Below are positions 61,283-64,000 of a stretch of 64,000 nt of DNA, piece after piece (within the stretch, counting starts at the first letter, position 1; every line of letters starts with the position of its first letter). This DNA is from Candidatus Bathycorpusculum hydrogenotrophicum. GTDB taxonomy: Archaea > Thermoproteota > Bathyarchaeia > Bathyarchaeales > Bathycorpusculaceae. Below the pieces are notes generated by a model, which did no database searches, had not been told where the DNA came from, and saw only the letters and a list, made by a program, of their open reading frames with translations. The position numbers were made by a program, and so were the translations under genes. The stretch is from NCBI GenBank assembly GCA_009783705.1, contig WRCX01000003.1:18954-82953 (forward strand), given 5' to 3'.

Positions 61283-61648
61283 CCATTTTCAGACGCTATT
61301 AGGCAACAACCCCTTTTTAGTTATTGAGGGTCAAATGCGTTTTAGCTATCTCGGGATTACGCTTGTCTTGGGTGTCAGAAACAACTGTTTCGCTTCAAGG
61401 ACCGTTTCTACCTAAGACGATGGCAACGTCGAGTTTTTGGTCACTCAATAGAGATCAACAATAGATATTTTGTAGTTGAGCCTAAAAGTCTGCAAACACG
61501 TATAACACATAGCACTTGGTTGCTAACATAAAAGTCAGATTTTAGCCATGGTTTCTTCATAAAATGGGTATATCTTAGTTATGTTAGAAGTCGATCAAAG
61601 GAAATCTTTTAAAGATATACACACATTACAGATAATAGGAGAACAGTC
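61283..61648. other. Intergenic DNA
   Basis: 366 bp with no supported gene. It ends with a GGAGAAC ribosome site before the small gene at 61649. Confidence 0.3.
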
Positions 61649-61813
61649 ATGGCAAAATGTCCCGCTTGTGGAAAAGAAGTAAAGACCGCAAAGAAAACCT
61701 GGAAAATGGCCGGCAAACCCGACAAGAACGGTAAACGAACCCAACTAACCATCGCACTCTATGACTGCTGCGGCAATACCATCAGACAAGTCATAGACAA
61801 ACAAAAAATCTAG
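61649..61813 (+). CDS. Small zinc-binding protein, possible Cren7-like chromatin protein, 54 aa
   Basis: ATG to TAG, 55 codons, with a GGAGAAC ribosome site. The start MAKCPACGKEVKTAK carries a CPxC pair, followed by a basic WKMAGKPDKNGKR stretch, then TQLTIALYDCCGN, which supplies two more cysteines, and a basic end. The K/R-rich beta pattern after the knuckle (KxxNGKR-x-L-T-I-x-L-Y) recalls Cren7-like DNA-binding proteins of TACK archaea with an added zinc knuckle. Abundant chromatin protein is a reasonable guess, not proven. Confidence 0.55.
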   Translation: MAKCPACGKEVKTAKKTWKMAGKPDKNGKRTQLTIALYDCCGNTIRQVIDKQKI

Positions 61814-61926
61814 TGCAACTACTCCATTTCTTTTTTCTATCTTGCCATTTACAGCTTCTGTGACTACTCAAGGGTTACAACAAACGTTTAATTGTTTAGC
61901 GGTTCGCCAACTAGTAGGCGATAGGC

Positions 61927-62259
61927 GTGGCTTTTAACCATAAACGAGACCGTATACAAATTATCGCAGATATACTTGTTATCTGCAAAACCCCCCAGAC
62001 TCAAACCTTCATTCGGCACCAAACTCACTTATCCTACTCGATGCTTCAGAATTATCTCATACAACTACTTGGGCGGCAGTGGCTACTACAGGTTCAAAGA
62101 GACAATAGACAAAAATTCTTCATAACCAGCAAGGGACAGGCGTTTTTGGATAAATGGATAGAGCTACAGAAACTTACCGGATTAAAAGAGAAACCGAAAC
62201 TGGCAACTGTTATGTCACCAGCAAATATTCAGGCAACCTCAAAGCGACGTACTGATTAA
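61927..62259 (+). CDS. Winged-helix transcription regulator, 110 aa
   Basis: GTG start. The pattern KRDRIQIIADILVICKTPQT, then LSYSMLQNYLIQLLGRQWLL and a QKFFITSKGQAFLDKWIELQKL wing and helix, matches the archaeal winged-helix group with a C-terminal dimerisation helix (ArnR/DUF4364-like). Probable local regulator. Its 3' end overlaps the convergent kinase gene by 21 bp. Confidence 0.8.
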   Translation: MAFNHKRDRIQIIADILVICKTPQTQTFIRHQTHLSYSMLQNYLIQLLGRQWLLQVQRDNRQKFFITSKGQAFLDKWIELQKLTGLKEKPKLATVMSPANIQATSKRRTD

Positions 62260-62940
62260 GGTATAAACTGCGGGTTGCCCAGCTAGAACGTCTATGGTGC
62301 GTTGAGGAAACAATCCATTTATTACAAAACAATCCATCGGCTGCTTTAAGAGTAGTTTGGGCAACATCTGATCCACACTTGTGCGCATAGACAGCTCTAC
62401 AAGATTATGTGGAGTTAGTTTTTTAATTAACTCAGCATCGGGGTATCTTTTGGGGTCTTGGGTGTAGATACCATCCACATCAGTAACTAAGAGTAGTCTT
62501 TGTGCTTCAAGTTTGGTGGCGAGATAGAGAGCTATAGAATCAGAGGTAATCTCCCAAGAGTTTTCCAAGGGATCTTCAGCGAACAAGAGTTGGGAGGGTA
62601 GAAAAATCGGCAACTTTCCCTGAGCCAGTGCAGTTTGGGTTTCCCTTAGCCCTTGTACAACAACTGAGTTAGCGGTTAAATCATTTAGTAACAAGCCGTA
62701 CTGGTCCATGGCTAAAACAGCCATACAATGTGATGCTCTACCAGATAGCAAAAAGCGATCATCGAGTTGACGCACAGTATCTGCAAATTCACCACCACCA
62801 GGCACCACAACTAGTCGATGACTCATAGATAATGCACCTATTTTTTCGCATAAAGTTCGGAGTTTTTCGGGGTTTTGGGCTAAGCTTCCTCCAACTTTAA
62901 TTACGGCGAGATCGAACACTGAAGGATAATGCATATACAT
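62239..62940 (-). CDS. mfnE: Amino-acid-kinase-fold enzyme, MfnE-like, about 233 aa
   Basis: The AAK fold: VIKVGGSLAQNPEKLRTLCEKI, VVVPGGGEFADTVRQLDDRF, HCMAVLAMDQYGLLLND and LLLVTDVDGIYTQDP. The order and the HCMAVLAMDQ helix fit MfnE, the kinase of methanofuran synthesis, better than UMP or isopentenyl phosphate kinases. The frame is open to 63141, but the conserved part begins near MYMHYPSVFDL, so 62940 is taken as start. An MfnE would point to methanofuran use in this archaeon. Confidence 0.75.
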   Translation of the reverse strand: MYMHYPSVFDLAVIKVGGSLAQNPEKLRTLCEKIGALSMSHRLVVVPGGGEFADTVRQLDDRFLLSGRASHCMAVLAMDQYGLLLNDLTANSVVVQGLRETQTALAQGKLPIFLPSQLLFAEDPLENSWEITSDSIALYLATKLEAQRLLLVTDVDGIYTQDPKRYPDAELIKKLTPHNLVELSMRTSVDQMLPKLLLKQPMDCFVINGLFPQRTIDVLAGQPAVYTLISTSL

Positions 62941-63208
62941 AGGTGGATAGGAGGAGTTGTGTAAAACAGACGTAGCGTTTGGGGGAACCTGCTCTGAAGA
63001 TTTAGCTTCAGGAAATAGTTTGTCACCCATGTTGTATATCAGCCCACATAGCTCAAAGTGCTGATAAGCAAATAATAACCCTATGCATTTAGCAGATAAA
63101 TATCTGATCATTCCGTTGAGATAGCAAATAACAGGCAACAACTCGATTAGGGTTTACATAGCCAAATGCTCCGTACTTAAAAAGAGTCTTACTTATATCG
63201 CCCAAAGG

Positions 63209-63919
63209 ATGTTAATTCCCTTAAAAACAGACACATTTGAAGGGCTCAAAATGATCACTGATGAACGAATAACTTCAAAAGTCACAGAATTAATGGAAAC
63301 ACTTGATCATATCAAAAAATACAACGCCATAGCACGTTCACTAAAACCCTTTATGCTTATCATCGGAGGTTCAATAGCAACATTCTTAGCGCTACTTACG
63401 GTATTTGACATCTACGGATTAGAACCCGGCCCCAATAACCCTATGTTTGTAGCGGGATTTTTGGCATCCCTGATTCCACTGGTGGGTCTTGCCTGTGGGA
63501 TATTATATATGCGAAAACAAATCAACGCCGTTAAAGTAGGTGAATGGCGTCCTGAAATTTCTAAAGGCTTCGCCTCTACTCTAAAACTATTGGGGGAACT
63601 GAATTGGGAAAAGACCTTGGAAGATATCTCTATGGCACGGTTTGGCTACGCAATATATAGTCTTCTTAAGGCTGGGGCATGTTTGGTTATTTCAGTGGCT
63701 ACTTTTGAGCTTGCATGGAATAGCTTAACGCTGATAGTTTTGCATAAATCAGTACTGTCTGGAGCTTTCTTTTGGGGGTTTATTGCTGTTTTAGTTGTAG
63801 TCTTTGTGCTTGGCAAAGATTTTCTGAGACGCTATCGAGAGTTGCGTGCGTTAGATATGTTGGTTTGGGAGTTGCGGTGGTTTAGTGTCGAGTTCGAAAA
63901 AGTCGAGTTCCAAGCTTGA
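63209..63919 (+). CDS. Integral membrane protein, 236 aa
   Basis: Four hydrophobic segments (about 46-66, 77-98, 150-175 and 182-205) with a coiled-coil-like N-terminus (ITSKVTELMETLDHIKKY) and a soluble end. No family recognised. A likely alternative start is the methionine at 63251 (MITDERITSK). It overlaps the next gene by 35 bp, so the two are probably cotranscribed. Confidence 0.55.
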   Translation: MLIPLKTDTFEGLKMITDERITSKVTELMETLDHIKKYNAIARSLKPFMLIIGGSIATFLALLTVFDIYGLEPGPNNPMFVAGFLASLIPLVGLACGILYMRKQINAVKVGEWRPEISKGFASTLKLLGELNWEKTLEDISMARFGYAIYSLLKAGACLVISVATFELAWNSLTLIVLHKSVLSGAFFWGFIAVLVVVFVLGKDFLRRYRELRALDMLVWELRWFSVEFEKVEFQA

Positions 63920-64000
63920 TCTCTATGTTATCGCCCGGATAATTGAGGCGCTAAAAGAGAAAAAAAATCTCAACCGAACCGCCCTAGCTACAGTCACAGG
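63885..64000 (+). CDS. Winged-helix-like protein, N-terminal part only
   Basis: A GTG-started frame overlaps the end of the membrane gene and is open to the window edge. The visible 38 residues are Ser/Lys-rich, then LDLYVIARIIEALKEKKNLN followed by RTALATVTG, the start of an archaeal HTH domain (helix, K-x-L-N-R-T-x-L). Fits a small regulator paired with a membrane protein. Confidence 0.55.
   Translation, partial: MSSSKKSSSKLDLYVIARIIEALKEKKNLNRTALATVT

Overview
The window looks like an archaeal chromosome that carries a large block of bacterial-type (Clostridia-like) mobile DNA. The right half (about 28-64 kb) holds diagnostic archaeal genes: diphthine synthase DphB, a DUF357 protein, archaeal FAD synthase RibL, CTP-type riboflavin kinase RibK, an MfnE-type amino-acid-kinase-fold enzyme, a DUF996 membrane protein, an archaeal-type glucan phosphorylase, a possible Cren7-like chromatin protein, and a tRNA-Tyr with C1-G72 and two introns. 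This gene set suggests a TACK-type archaeon such as a Bathyarchaeia member, possibly gut-associated given the Clostridia-like elements. That placement is inference and no 16S gene is present.

Region 1-7740 is the right part of one mobile element. It holds the start of a TnpX/TndX-type serine recombinase and a TnpW-like microgene on the minus strand, a SHOCT microgene, a sigma70-type promoter with a run of nine G, and cargo that includes an unrecognised four-gene minus-strand cluster (1804-4883) and a methyltransferase. A second SHOCT microgene and a second serine recombinase (6183-7757) follow, and the recombinase ends exactly at the element boundary. Then comes a 120-bp scrap of a surface beta-helix protein gene (7741-7863).

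Region 7860-25898 is best read as a second, related element of about 18 kb. It holds two MobA/MobL relaxases, a detached relaxase tail domain, a VirD4/TraG-like coupling protein with two companions, a TndX-type recombinase, a SHOCT microgene, a secreted protein, an ECF transporter S subunit, a second G9 promoter, a cargo pair and a closing recombinase (24350-25912). The closing recombinase is a close relative of the one at 6183 and ends on the same short end sequence. The N-terminus of a surface beta-helix protein gene follows at once (25899-26141). No VirB4-type ATPase or pilus gene is visible, so the element looks mobilizable rather than self-transmissible.

Region 26-41 kb holds host surface proteins: a 476-aa and a 1562-aa protein, both built of GGGVYN-type beta-helix repeats, with the second anchored by three membrane segments. 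Around them lie a C2H2 microprotein, a PEBP-family protein, a probable sugar-barrel protein, a two-gene ABC exporter, the tRNA-Tyr and a bacterial-type phosphofructokinase.

Region 41-64 kb is mostly housekeeping: a kinase-fold protein, glucan phosphorylase, an HtrA-type protease, two cobalamin genes (CbiB and a CobD-like aminotransferase), the DphB-DUF357-RibL-rhomboid run with convergent RibK, an NeuD-type acyltransferase, HtpX, an MBL hydrolase, a zinc dehydrogenase, SelD, and an MfnE-like kinase. A decayed DUF3791/DUF3990 toxin-like locus (47.4-48.4 kb) is a second, smaller bacterial import.
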